From assembly GCF_039645975.1 (NCBI RefSeq), contig NZ_CP147918.1, positions 1,488,001 to 1,552,000 on the forward strand: DNA of 64,000 nt. Direction: 5' to 3'. The position numbers and the translations under genes are program-made. Positions 37,160 through 44,721 of this stretch are shown piece after piece; the stretch's first letter is position 1; each line of letters begins with the position of its first letter. A model generated the notes under the pieces. That model had not been told where the DNA came from and did not search any database. It saw nothing but the letters and a program-made list of their open reading frames with translations. The DNA is from Sulfurimonas sp. HSL-1716 (GTDB lineage Bacteria; Campylobacterota; Campylobacteria; Campylobacterales; Sulfurimonadaceae).

Positions 37160-37909
37160 TTAATTGATATCTAATGATGTTGTCGTCATTAAAATACACT
37201 CCATATTCATATGCTTTTCTTCATTACCATCATTTTTGACTTTTTCATCTAACATTTTTAATGTCATATAATCTTTCATATAGCCATTATCTGTTGAAAT
37301 TTTTGTAATAATACACCGTCTATCTTTAGGCTTTTCTACTAATGCGCTGTGATCGACTCTAATAAATTTTCTATTAATTCTCTGACATACAATACCAGAG
37401 TACAATAAGCCCTCAATATGGTCACATTTACCATATTGAACATTGCAAATATTACAATCTCCGATCGTTTCAACAATACCAGGACTATTAAAAATTTTCC
37501 ATTGAGGAAATAAACATTTTTCCATATGTATTAAATGCTGATGATAGCCTTCTAAGCCGACAAGTTTTTCCTTTTGAAGAGCGGCATAATCTAAAAATTC
37601 TTCTGCATCAACAAATTTACTCCAACCTTTTTGGTGTTCATTCTCTTTTAAACATATGATTGATTCAATACACGACTTGACTGAGTTTAAAAGATTGTGA
37701 AAAGCAAAAAAAAGATTTGCTCTTTCTTCTTCCCTACGTTTCATAGCTTGACACTTATACTGACGTATTTCTTCAACTTGCGTTGTCAAAGTAGACACTT
37801 GTGCTTTTTGTAGTTCAATATCACGAACAAAAATTGTCATATTCAGTGCTTCTTCAAGAGATATATTAAATTTTTCAACTATATCTTCAAAAGTAATTGT
37901 TTTACTCAT
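37160..37909 (-). CDS. Hypothetical protein with four-Cys cluster, in the cassette-like block
   Basis: A 249-aa protein started at the ATG at 37909 (overlapping the upstream stop by 8 nt). Residues 1-110 are helical, with a coiled-coil-like stretch rich in Glu/Gln/Arg. A central C-x2-C-x6-C-x-H cluster (CNICNVQYGKCDHIEG) could bind zinc, followed by GLLYSGIVCQRINRKFIRVDH. I recognise no family. It is the AT-rich distal gene of a block with two attC-like repeats, read toward nifA. Codon use differs from the nif genes. Confidence 0.6.
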   Translation of the reverse strand: MSKTITFEDIVEKFNISLEEALNMTIFVRDIELQKAQVSTLTTQVEEIRQYKCQAMKRREEERANLFFAFHNLLNSVKSCIESIICLKENEHQKGWSKFVDAEEFLDYAALQKEKLVGLEGYHQHLIHMEKCLFPQWKIFNSPGIVETIGDCNICNVQYGKCDHIEGLLYSGIVCQRINRKFIRVDHSALVEKPKDRRCIITKISTDNGYMKDYMTLKMLDEKVKNDGNEEKHMNMECILMTTTSLDIN

Positions 37910-38330
37910 TAGCAATCCTCAATATAGTATCTTTTAAATCACTTAATCCATCAATAGAACCGTTATACTCAATGCTTTTGGTTGTTTTATCTTCTGATTT
38001 TTCTACAATAACTTTCAATTCGACAGTATTATCTTCTCCTCGTGTAAATGGGGAAGACTTAATTATGTATTCTTTGATTGCCATTAAAGCCACTTCATAC
38101 ACTTCTTTATTTTCAATCAGTACATTGTAGGAAATATATAAAACTGGGAGAAACCAATTATCGTTACGTAGTTCGAGAACTTGAATAGGTTTGTCGTCGA
38201 GATACGCACTATTTATGCCTGCTTGGTTTAAAACTTTATTGATAGTATATACCGTGTTATCATAGAGATAATGTTCATCAATTGATTCATAATTTCTTGG
38301 TAACAATAATATCTGAGCTTGTGGATTCAT
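37902..38330 (-). CDS. Hypothetical protein in the cassette-like block
   Basis: A 142-aa protein. I prefer the ATG at 38330 (MNPQAQILLLP) because AAGGAG lies 9 nt upstream; an in-frame ATG at 38360 overlaps the attC-like repeat. The sequence looks like an alpha/beta protein with PIQVLELRNDNWFLPVLYIS near the middle. No family recognised. It overlaps the four-Cys gene downstream and starts 31 nt after repeat 1. Confidence 0.6.
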   Translation of the reverse strand: MNPQAQILLLPRNYESIDEHYLYDNTVYTINKVLNQAGINSAYLDDKPIQVLELRNDNWFLPVLYISYNVLIENKEVYEVALMAIKEYIIKSSPFTRGEDNTVELKVIVEKSEDKTTKSIEYNGSIDGLSDLKDTILRIANE

Positions 38331-38361
38331 TGCTTGTAACTCCTTAAGTTGGATTGACATT

Positions 38362-38427
38362 TAACGTTGAAAATAAGCAATCAAAAAGCCGCCCGCGAGT
38401 TTTTAATTGGTTTCCTTTGGTTTGTTA
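38362..38427 (-). repeat. attC-like repeat 1 (66 bp)
   Basis: On the minus strand it runs from TAAC to GTTA, ending GTTAAAT, which fits the integron core GTTRRRY; the opposite end reads ATGTAAC, one mismatch from RYYYAAC. Internal arms CAATTAAAAA and TTTTTGATTG pair around CTCGCGGGCGGC. The stop codon of the 97-aa gene overlaps its first TAA. It matches repeat 2 in length and most positions. Confidence 0.55.
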
Positions 38428-38718
38428 CATATCATCTTCATACATAGTTGTGAATTTAGCTTTAACATTGTCGTTTACATCTTTGATATGGACTTCGATA
38501 AAATTTCGATCTGGTCGTATAGAAAAAGATTTACTTGGATCCTTCCAGCGATAACTGACATGCAAGCTGTCTTCACCAACTTGTCCTGAATAAAAAGTTT
38601 CATTCCTTGAATCATTTTCTCTAGACTTTGTTAAACCATATTTTGTTAAAAATGCTGAAAAATCTTGATTGCTCTTTAGGCTATTTACTTCTTTTTCTAA
38701 TTCAATATATTCAGACAT
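38425..38718 (-). CDS. Hypothetical protein, 97 aa, single gene between two attC-like repeats
   Basis: A 97-aa protein starting at 38718 with AGGAGG 5 nt upstream, the best ribosome site in the block. Sequence is charged with an acidic N-terminal helix and strands including DSLHVSYRWKDPSKSFSIRP. No family recognised. Start lies 27 nt after repeat 2 and the stop overlaps repeat 1: exactly the layout of an integron gene cassette. Confidence 0.65.
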   Translation of the reverse strand: MSEYIELEKEVNSLKSNQDFSAFLTKYGLTKSRENDSRNETFYSGQVGEDSLHVSYRWKDPSKSFSIRPDRNFIEVHIKDVNDNVKAKFTTMYEDDM

Positions 38719-38745
38719 GTTAATCCTCCTAGAGTTTTGAATACG

Positions 38746-38811
38746 TAACGTTTAAAATGAGCAATTAAAAAGCCGCTCGCGGGTTTTTGATTGGTCTCCA
38801 CTGATTTGTTA
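38746..38811 (-). repeat. attC-like repeat 2 (66 bp)
   Basis: Same length as repeat 1. Minus strand runs TAACAAATCAG...AAACGTTA, with internal arms CAATCAAAAA and TTTTTAATTG pairing around CCCGCGAGCGGC. The core after GTTA is GTTACGT (one mismatch to GTTRRRY). The hairpin plus T-run could also terminate transcription. Confidence 0.55.
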
Positions 38812-38823
38812 TCTTCTTTAGTT

Positions 38824-39132
38824 TTAGCATTCAGAAATGCTGGCGAGCCCAACAATACTCGAGACTTCTTTGGTAGTTAGAAGATCAGATATTTCATTAG
38901 TGGCATCCTGAATAGTAGAACCGTCTTTTGTAAAACGATAAATAGCATCTTGCAAAGCGTCTTGTGCACTGGTATAGCCATTTCTTACTCTTGTTGGAGC
39001 TGCGTATTCGTTTGAACTATTTAACTTGGTCGTTACGGCGAGCTCAAATTTATCGATACCGATTTTGTCGATTGTTACTCGACTGGACTTGTTAGCACTT
39101 TTTAATGTTATTGTCTGAGTAGGTGTTGACAT
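38824..39132 (-). CDS. Hypothetical protein, 102 aa, first gene of the cassette-like block
   Basis: A 102-aa Ser/Thr-rich protein (MSTPTQTITLKSANKSSRVT) with an alternating beta pattern and a helical region TSAQDALQDAIYRFTKDG. Reminiscent of small phage-like or ligand-binding beta proteins, but not assignable. AAGGAAC precedes the ATG. Its stop is 13 nt from repeat 2. Upstream is AT-rich DNA with a TATAAT-like box on the minus strand near 39175-39185. Confidence 0.55.
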   Translation of the reverse strand: MSTPTQTITLKSANKSSRVTIDKIGIDKFELAVTTKLNSSNEYAAPTRVRNGYTSAQDALQDAIYRFTKDGSTIQDATNEISDLLTTKEVSSIVGLASISEC

Positions 39133-39328
39133 GCAGTTCCTTTATGTTGTAGATAACTATTTATTTAATAAACATTATATATAAAACAGCTTGACATTCA
39201 CTAAATAAACACAAAACATGTTAATTTCAATCAAGAGAACCTTACATGTAAAGACTATCATTAATTTTTTTGAAGTTTATGATGAAGATGCGAAAGTATG
39301 AAAAAAAGATATTACACAGGTAGAAAAG

Positions 39329-39342
39329 ACCCTAAAGAGGGT
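39329..39342 (-). terminator. Terminator of the nifT operon
   Basis: ACCCT, loop, AGGGT 8 nt after the nifT stop (minus strand), followed by CTTTTC. It separates nifT from the cassette-like block. Confidence 0.55.
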
Positions 39343-39349
39343 TCTTATC

Positions 39350-39571
39350 TTAGTCGTCGCCGCGGCTTACTATCTTTGCATCGACTTCGTTTGGCAGTTT
39401 TTTTACGTCGGGTTTGATGAACCATACGTCGCCGTTTGTCAGGTTTACCTCACCGCCCCATTTTTCATCCGTGTCAAACTCCAGAGTCTCTATGATCTCT
39501 TCCATATCTTTCTTTGCCACATAAAAAAGGACCTTGCCTTCATCGTTTTCTCTCAACATCACTTTTGCCAT
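39350..39571 (-). CDS. nifT: NifT/FixU-family protein
   Basis: A 73-aa protein of the NifT family: AKVMLRENDEGKVLFYVAKK, then EFDTDEKWGGEVNLTNGDVW. NifT is a small conserved companion of nitrogenase genes whose role is unclear; deletion is often without effect. Third gene of the aldo/keto reductase-FAD oxidoreductase-nifT operon, 3 nt after the previous stop. Confidence 0.85.
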   Translation of the reverse strand: MAKVMLRENDEGKVLFYVAKKDMEEIIETLEFDTDEKWGGEVNLTNGDVWFIKPDVKKLPNEVDAKIVSRGDD

Positions 39572-39574
39572 TGT

Positions 39575-41236
39575 TCATCCTTTTAGTTTTTTAAGATAAC
39601 TTTTTATCTTGTATAAAAAATTATCCAATATGTCGTTTTCAAAGGAGACCCTTAAAAACCCGTCTCCCAAATTCCTGACGCATGAGGAGACCCCATAGTA
39701 TTTGTCGTCACGCTCCAAAAAATCGGTACGGTAGTGAACGCCTCTGCTCTCCTCCCTTTTCATTGCCGAGAGGATCATCGCTTCTGCCACATAAAGCGCA
39801 TTTCTGAACTCCAAGATGGAGGAGAGTTCCACATTGTTATGCCTCTCTTTGTTCACGCAGTGCAGACCGTACTGGCATTTCATCAGGTAATGCACATACT
39901 CAAAAGCGTCTATGAGGCTCTCTTCGCTTCGGTACACGCCTACATTTTTAAACAAAGACTCTCCGAGATTTTTTTTCATCGCGTTTATGTTGAAATGGCT
40001 GTCCGCATCGAGTATGAGATTTATCCGCCTGTACTCTTTGTTGACCTGAGAAAAATCTATGGGGAGAAAATCCCGCCTTTTTGCCCTGCGCGCGGCTTCC
40101 ACTCCGGCTATGCGGCCGAAGTAAGCAGCCTCAAGAAGCGAGTTGCCTCCCAGCCTGTTTGCCCCGTGTACTCCCGTCGCCGCGCACTCGCCGCATGCGA
40201 AGATCCCGGCGATATCCGTAGAGGTGTCTCCTCTTGTCCAGATACCGCCGATGGTGTAATGCGCCGAAGGGGTTATCTCCAAAAGCTCCGTTTTTATGTC
40301 TATTCCCGCACTGTTTAGCGCCATCTTCTGAGTCGAAGGCAGTCTTGTTTCGATAGTTTCAGAGGAGAGATGCCTGAAATCCAGATAGACTTTATGTCCG
40401 GCCTGTATATGCTCCAAAATGGCGCGCGAAAGCTTGTCTCTTGTCTGAAGTTCGTCCGTAAAACGCATCCCCGTCTCATCGACTATGTAAGCACCCTCGC
40501 CGCGGGCCGCTTCGCTTATGAGAGAACCGTTTTTTAGCGTGGTCGGATGAAACTGCACGAACTCGAGGTTTGAGAGTCTCATGCCCGCACGTAACGCTGC
40601 TGCGATGACGTCTCCAGAACTCTCCTGCGGGTTTGTCGAGTGACCTCTGTATATCCCCGCAAATCCTCCTCCCGCAAGTACAAGCGATTTGCAGGCAAAC
40701 GCCGTTACATGCGAATCCTCACGGTGCAGCAGCGTGATGCCCGAGAGTTTGTCGTCGAACTTTGTGATGTTTAAAAGCTGATGATTGCCCAGTATCTCCA
40801 CACCTTCTTTGCGGCACTGCATAAGCAGGGTCTGCACTATCGCGCTTCCCGTACGGTCGGCTATGAAACATGTCCTGTTCGCACTGGCTCCGCCGAAAGG
40901 GCGCTGTTGTATGTTGCCGTTTGCATCGCAGTCGAACTTTACTCCCATCTCCATAAGCTCGCGCACGATGTTTACCGCCTCTTTGCACATGTCGTTGACG
41001 TTCACTTCGTTGGAGATCCCGTCCGCTCCGCCGACAGTGTCTTTTATATGTCTATATACCGAATCATGCTCGTTTTGTCCTGTGACGGCGTTCATGCCGC
41101 CTGAGGCCACGGCGGAGTTCGAGCGGAAGGGATTGCTTTTGGTGATGACCACGACGCTGCACCCCGCCCTTTTTGCATACAAGGCGGCAAAAAGTCCCGA
41201 TATGCCGCTTCCCACGACTATGACATCATAAAGCAT
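39575..41236 (-). CDS. FAD-dependent oxidoreductase, fumarate reductase/L-aspartate oxidase family
   Basis: A 553-aa flavoprotein. FAD-binding VVGSGISGLFAALYAKRAG at the start, SNSAVASGGMNAV loop, the catalytic-domain FGGASANRTCFIADRTG segment, RGEGAYIVDETGMRF, and the second FAD contact GANRLGGNSLLEAAYFGRIAG. Family covers succinate/fumarate and L-aspartate chemistry; there is no iron-sulfur or membrane partner next to it, so L-aspartate oxidase-like or soluble fumarate-reductase-like activity is possible. Its place between an aldo/keto reductase and nifT in a sigma54-driven operon suggests a nitrogen-fixation role. Confidence 0.78.
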   Translation of the reverse strand: MLYDVIVVGSGISGLFAALYAKRAGCSVVVITKSNPFRSNSAVASGGMNAVTGQNEHDSVYRHIKDTVGGADGISNEVNVNDMCKEAVNIVRELMEMGVKFDCDANGNIQQRPFGGASANRTCFIADRTGSAIVQTLLMQCRKEGVEILGNHQLLNITKFDDKLSGITLLHREDSHVTAFACKSLVLAGGGFAGIYRGHSTNPQESSGDVIAAALRAGMRLSNLEFVQFHPTTLKNGSLISEAARGEGAYIVDETGMRFTDELQTRDKLSRAILEHIQAGHKVYLDFRHLSSETIETRLPSTQKMALNSAGIDIKTELLEITPSAHYTIGGIWTRGDTSTDIAGIFACGECAATGVHGANRLGGNSLLEAAYFGRIAGVEAARRAKRRDFLPIDFSQVNKEYRRINLILDADSHFNINAMKKNLGESLFKNVGVYRSEESLIDAFEYVHYLMKCQYGLHCVNKERHNNVELSSILEFRNALYVAEAMILSAMKREESRGVHYRTDFLERDDKYYGVSSCVRNLGDGFLRVSFENDILDNFLYKIKSYLKKLKG

Positions 41237-42347
41237 TCGCGTCTCCCAGCAGAGTGTTTATCTTCTTGCTTTCAGCCCGCGGCAGGTAAGCAAGCGTGAG
41301 GTTGTCTTTTACATGCAGGGGATCGACCGCCCCAAAAAGCGCGCTCACGACATTTGCCGAGCGCGCGAACTGAAGCGCGCTCAGCACGTCGTTGAACTCC
41401 GATGTGCCCAGCGTCTCGCCTACCTTCGGCGAAAACTTCGACTTGAAAAGGTTTAGCTGAAGCAAAGAGGACGAAGCCATAAACTGCAGTCCGAACCCGC
41501 TTACCGCCTGCATAAGCGTATAGTAGCGCCCGTCGGGAGCCTTTTGGTTGGTAAAGCCGTAGGCCTCCGATTTTGCCAGATTGAAGGGGGATTGAATATA
41601 TTTGAAATGATGCCCTTTACCGCCGGCTTTTTGCGCAAGGCCTACGATATCCATCAGGCTGATGTACTCTTTGTGCGTCTCTTCGTACAAAAAACCGTTC
41701 CATGCGGCGATGCCGTAGGCTTTTATTTTGCCCTCTTTTACAAGCTCTTCAAAGAGTACGAACGCATCCTCGATGCGTCCTAAAAGCGTCGCATAGTCAA
41801 CGTAGCCGAGCTGTGTCTCCGGATTGTGAAGGTACAAGATATCCAGAGTCTTTATGCCGAGGTTTTCCAGCGATCTCTCCACGCTCCATCTCAGATATCC
41901 GGGCGACATGCAGTGCTGGTCTATGACGATCTCCTCTTTTAGCGCCAGACCTTTGCTCACCACGTTCTCCTCTATCCATTTGTACGGGTTCTCCGGAAAA
42001 GGAAAATCAAGAGGCAGAAACCCCGCTTTTGAAGTGATGACGAGCTGTTCTCTGGATGCTTTGCCCTCTTTAAACAGTTCCTCGAGCGCTTCGCCTATCT
42101 CCCGCTCGCTTGTCTGATATCTGTAGTTGATAGCCGTATCTATATGGTTTATCCCGTTTAAGACAGCCGTCTTTACCGCGTCTTTATAGTTTAAGACATA
42201 GTTCTCCTCGCGGTAAGGCTCTTTTCTAAAGGTGCCAAGACCCAAAGAGGAGATGAAAAAGTCTCCGTTGAACCTGTAAAAATCCATACTGTATTTGGGA
42301 TATTGCTTCAAGTATGAAAAAGTACCCTCTTTCGTCGCACAATGCAT
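41226..42347 (-). CDS. Aldo/keto reductase in the nifT operon
   Basis: A 373-aa (beta/alpha)8 reductase. Residues near SLGLGTFRKEPY, GINHIDTAINYRYQTSEREI (catalytic Asp and Tyr region), VITSKAGF (Lys) and LDILYLHNPE are those of the family. NADPH-dependent reduction of an unknown carbonyl. AAGGA precedes the first ATG; an alternative start is at 42287. It heads the operon from a sigma54-type promoter and overlaps the flavoprotein gene by 11 nt. Confidence 0.8.
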   Translation of the reverse strand: MHCATKEGTFSYLKQYPKYSMDFYRFNGDFFISSLGLGTFRKEPYREENYVLNYKDAVKTAVLNGINHIDTAINYRYQTSEREIGEALEELFKEGKASREQLVITSKAGFLPLDFPFPENPYKWIEENVVSKGLALKEEIVIDQHCMSPGYLRWSVERSLENLGIKTLDILYLHNPETQLGYVDYATLLGRIEDAFVLFEELVKEGKIKAYGIAAWNGFLYEETHKEYISLMDIVGLAQKAGGKGHHFKYIQSPFNLAKSEAYGFTNQKAPDGRYYTLMQAVSGFGLQFMASSSLLQLNLFKSKFSPKVGETLGTSEFNDVLSALQFARSANVVSALFGAVDPLHVKDNLTLAYLPRAESKKINTLLGDANAL

Positions 42348-42378
42348 TTTTTTCCTTGTAAGTCGTTACCCTCATAGT

Positions 42379-42394
42379 TGCAATTTGCATTCTT
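42379..42394 (-). promoter_or_regulatory. Sigma54-type promoter of the aldo/keto reductase-nifT operon
   Basis: Minus strand AAGAATGCAAATTGCAA: AG 42393/42392, GC 42381/42380, 10 nt apart. Predicted start near 42368. Confidence 0.7.
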
Positions 42395-42445
42395 GCAGCT
42401 GCGCCGGATACCGAACATAAACGCACATCAGGCAAAAAAGCGGCT

Positions 42446-42483
42446 ACATTTTTGTCAAATTTAAGATATCCCTACAAAAATGT
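42446..42483. promoter_or_regulatory. Inverted repeat between divergent sigma54 promoters (candidate enhancer)
   Basis: ACATTTTTGT (42446-42455) and ACAAAAATGT (42474-42483) are perfect 10-bp inverted arms 18 bp apart. Centre lies about 96 bp upstream of one predicted start (42368) and 62 bp upstream of the other (42526), the usual distance for an activator of sigma54 promoters. The classic NifA site TGT-N10-ACA is absent. Confidence 0.5.
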
Positions 42484-42499
42484 TTCTTTTTCCCGCTGC

Positions 42500-42515
42500 T
42501 AGAACGGCACTTGCA
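42500..42515 (+). promoter_or_regulatory. Sigma54-type promoter of the PII-like gene
   Basis: TAGAACGGCACTTGCAT: AG 42501-42502, GC 42513-42514, 10 nt apart. Predicted start near 42526, 23 nt before the ATG. Confidence 0.7.
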
Positions 42516-42548
42516 TATACGTAAACAATCACACACAAAAGGATTCTC

Positions 42549-42947
42549 ATGTATTTATTAACTGCGATATTTAACCAAAGTTGTCTCACGGATGTTCTGA
42601 TCGACCTCAAAGAAAGAGGCATAGAGGGAGTCACCATAAGCCACGTCGTCGGCAAGGGCGGACTCGGCTTTATAAAAGAGAGCGGAGAGACCGAGCTGGA
42701 TAAAAACATCAGGCTCGACATCGTCATCTCCAACGAAGCGTTCAAAGAGAGCGCAAAAGAAGCTATCAGGACAAATACCCGCGAATTGGAGACCGGTTCT
42801 GGCAAGATGTGGGTCACTCCGGTACTGGAAGTGGAGAGAATAAGAACGGGAGAGACGAACGAATCCGCTTTGGCACATCCGACGATAGGGAAAAAGAAAA
42901 ACCTCCAAGAGAACTACTTTACGGCGATAGACACGCCCGTAAGCTGA
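42549..42947 (+). CDS. PII-like (GlnB-superfamily) regulatory protein
   Basis: A 132-aa protein with PII-type core: YLLTAIFNQ strand, GIEGVTISHVVGKGGLGF before the T-loop, and the C-terminal MWVTPVLEVERIRTGETNES. The usual uridylylated Tyr in the T-loop is absent; the loop reads FIKESGETELDKNIR. About 20 extra residues follow the core. PII proteins sense 2-oxoglutarate and ATP/ADP and bind targets such as NifA or nitrogenase regulators. It has its own sigma54 promoter, so it is probably part of nitrogenase control. Confidence 0.8.
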   Translation: MYLLTAIFNQSCLTDVLIDLKERGIEGVTISHVVGKGGLGFIKESGETELDKNIRLDIVISNEAFKESAKEAIRTNTRELETGSGKMWVTPVLEVERIRTGETNESALAHPTIGKKKNLQENYFTAIDTPVS

Positions 42948-42957
42948 TCGGCCACGG

Positions 42958-42973
42958 CACTCTTTTTAGAGTG
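42958..42973. terminator. Hairpin between convergent PII-like gene and rpoN
   Basis: CACTCT, loop TTTT, AGAGTG: a perfect 6-bp stem overlapping the rpoN stop. Probably a shared 3'-end structure. Confidence 0.45.
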
Positions 42974-44234
42974 TCGCGAGTTTATACAAGAACTGCCTCT
43001 CTTTAAAAGCCGGAATATCCAGTTCCTGACGATATTTTGCGATAGAACGCCTCACCATTTTGATATGAAACCTTTTTTCTATCTCCTCATGCAGATGCTT
43101 GTCGCTGAGAGGGTTTTCCTTCTCTTCGCACTCCACAAGTCTTTTGAGAAAACTTTTTATCTCCGAAGTGGAGACGTTGTCTATGGCGTTTGAGAAAAAA
43201 TCCTTAAACGCAAAGACGCCGCGGCTGCACTCCAGATATTTGTCGCTGATGGCGCGCGAGACGGTGGACTCGTTAAAACCAAGCTCGTCGGCTACGTCCT
43301 GAAGACGAAGCGGCATCAGTTTGCCTCCCATGAAAAAGCTGTACTGTTTTTCGATAAGCACCAAAGCGATGTTATAAAGCGTCGCTTTTCGAAGGTCTAG
43401 CAGTTTCACAAGCTCTCTTGCCTCTTTGAACTTCTGTTTTGCGAAGTTGTCGTATTTGTCTATCTGGTTGACTATGAGATCGGGATAAAACGCATGGTTG
43501 ATGCGAATGACAAACTCATCGCCCTTTGACTCGATGAACATGTCCGGCAGAATGTTCTCTTCAGCTTCCATGTAGGCGATCGCCGGAGGATTGTTGAGTT
43601 TTTTTATCATCTCTTTTGCGTCGTGTATGCGCGGATGGTTTATGAACTTCTCCATCTTGTCAAACTGCGTGATCATAGCACTGAGCAGGATGCTAAGCTC
43701 ATCATCAAGATCATAGTCGCCCAGCTGAAACAAAAACGACTCTTTGTAATCGACCGCACCCACGCCGACAGGTTCCAGATAGGCAAAACGCTGACGGACC
43801 TGCTCTACTTTGTAGGCGTCTACGCCGCACTGAAGAGCTATCTCTTTGACATCTCCCTCGAAGTACCCTTCGTCGTTTATATAGTAGATGATCTGTTTTG
43901 CTATCTTTTGCGATATGGGCGTAGGGAAAAGCGGAGCGCTTATCTGGTTGTCAAGTTTCTCATAAAGCGACTCCGTCGCCACGCTCATCCACTCTATCTC
44001 GTCGCTTGCCGTGTTTGATACTCTGTTTTGGTACTCCATAAAAGCGGTGTGAGATCTGTTGCTGGAACTCTCTGAAACCTCAAAACCCGATTGTACTTCC
44101 AGACACGGGTTTTCATTTGTGATGACCTGCAGATGTTTGTCCAGGTCACTCAAAGAACATTGTAAAAGAGGCAGCCAGGTCTGCATGGAAAGTCTAGGCA
44201 GTTGTTTTTGTTTTAAGGAAAATTGCTGTTTCAT
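42966..44234 (-). CDS. rpoN: RNA polymerase sigma54 factor
   Basis: A 422-aa RpoN. Region I is glutamine/leucine-rich at the N-terminus (QFSLKQKQLPRLSMQTWLPLLQC). The core-binding part is in the middle, the HTH is LQDVADELGFNESTVSRAIS and the C-terminal RpoN box is RRSIAKYRQELDIPAF, near the canonical ARRTVAKYRE. It directs polymerase to -24/-12 promoters, of which several occur here, including one upstream of this gene itself. Location inside the nif cluster rather than elsewhere is worth noting. Confidence 0.94.
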   Translation of the reverse strand: MKQQFSLKQKQLPRLSMQTWLPLLQCSLSDLDKHLQVITNENPCLEVQSGFEVSESSSNRSHTAFMEYQNRVSNTASDEIEWMSVATESLYEKLDNQISAPLFPTPISQKIAKQIIYYINDEGYFEGDVKEIALQCGVDAYKVEQVRQRFAYLEPVGVGAVDYKESFLFQLGDYDLDDELSILLSAMITQFDKMEKFINHPRIHDAKEMIKKLNNPPAIAYMEAEENILPDMFIESKGDEFVIRINHAFYPDLIVNQIDKYDNFAKQKFKEARELVKLLDLRKATLYNIALVLIEKQYSFFMGGKLMPLRLQDVADELGFNESTVSRAISDKYLECSRGVFAFKDFFSNAIDNVSTSEIKSFLKRLVECEEKENPLSDKHLHEEIEKRFHIKMVRRSIAKYRQELDIPAFKERQFLYKLATL

Positions 44235-44254
44235 TTTATCTTCTTTTTACGCTG

Positions 44255-44270
44255 TAATCTATATAGATTA
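44255..44270. promoter_or_regulatory. 16-bp perfect palindrome in the rpoN leader
   Basis: TAATCTATATAGATTA, symmetric over all 16 positions, 20 nt upstream of the rpoN ATG and downstream of its sigma54-type promoter. Candidate operator or RNA hairpin. Confidence 0.45.
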
Positions 44271-44322
44271 TACTCTCATGTTGTATTTTATATACAAATA
44301 AGTGTTCTTTTTTTATACAGTT

Positions 44323-44338
44323 TGCAATTTTTGTTCTA
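44323..44338 (-). promoter_or_regulatory. Sigma54-type promoter of rpoN
   Basis: Minus strand TAGAACAAAAATTGCAA: AG 44337/44336, GC 44325/44324, 10 nt apart. Predicted start near 44312, about 78 nt before the ATG. Suggests RpoN-dependent expression of rpoN. Confidence 0.65.
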
Positions 44339-44393
44339 GATACTTAATGAAAGAGATAAAAGAACATCGCCACGAGGAAGGCGATGCGGATCT

Positions 44394-44684
44394 TTAGTAT
44401 TTGAGGCGTACAAGACCGTTTGGTTCGACGATCTTCATCTGGCAGGAGAGGCGTGCTTTTGGGTTTGTTTCGTTGAGCATCTTCATGACGGCTTTTTCTT
44501 TGTCCGTCACGTCGCTTAGATACTCCATGCCCGATTCTATGGTAACGATGCAGGTACCGCATTCACCGTCACGGCATCCAAACGGCAGCGCGCTTCCGGA
44601 TGCTTCTACGATGTCTTGGATCGTTTTGCCCGGTCTTACGTTGATCGCCAAGAAGTCATTTATTATTTCTACACGTGTTGTCAT
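44394..44684 (-). CDS. 2Fe-2S ferredoxin of the nif cluster
   Basis: A 96-aa plant-type ferredoxin with the cluster ligands in FGCRDGECGTCIVTI and LSCQMKIVEP (four Cys: C-x5-C-x2-C ... C). Such proteins accompany nif genes and may carry electrons to nitrogenase or cluster-assembly steps. Third gene of the nifW-nifZ-ferredoxin operon. Confidence 0.88.
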   Translation of the reverse strand: MTTRVEIINDFLAINVRPGKTIQDIVEASGSALPFGCRDGECGTCIVTIESGMEYLSDVTDKEKAVMKMLNETNPKARLSCQMKIVEPNGLVRLKY

Positions 44685-44721
44685 TCATTTTTCCTTCGAT
44701 ATAGTGTCAATTCGCAAAAAG

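Noticed and set aside
39133-39349. A third attC-like site upstream of the cassette-like block
   Set aside because: A TAAC and a GTTA lie about 70 bp apart, but the arms between them do not pair and match neither repeat.
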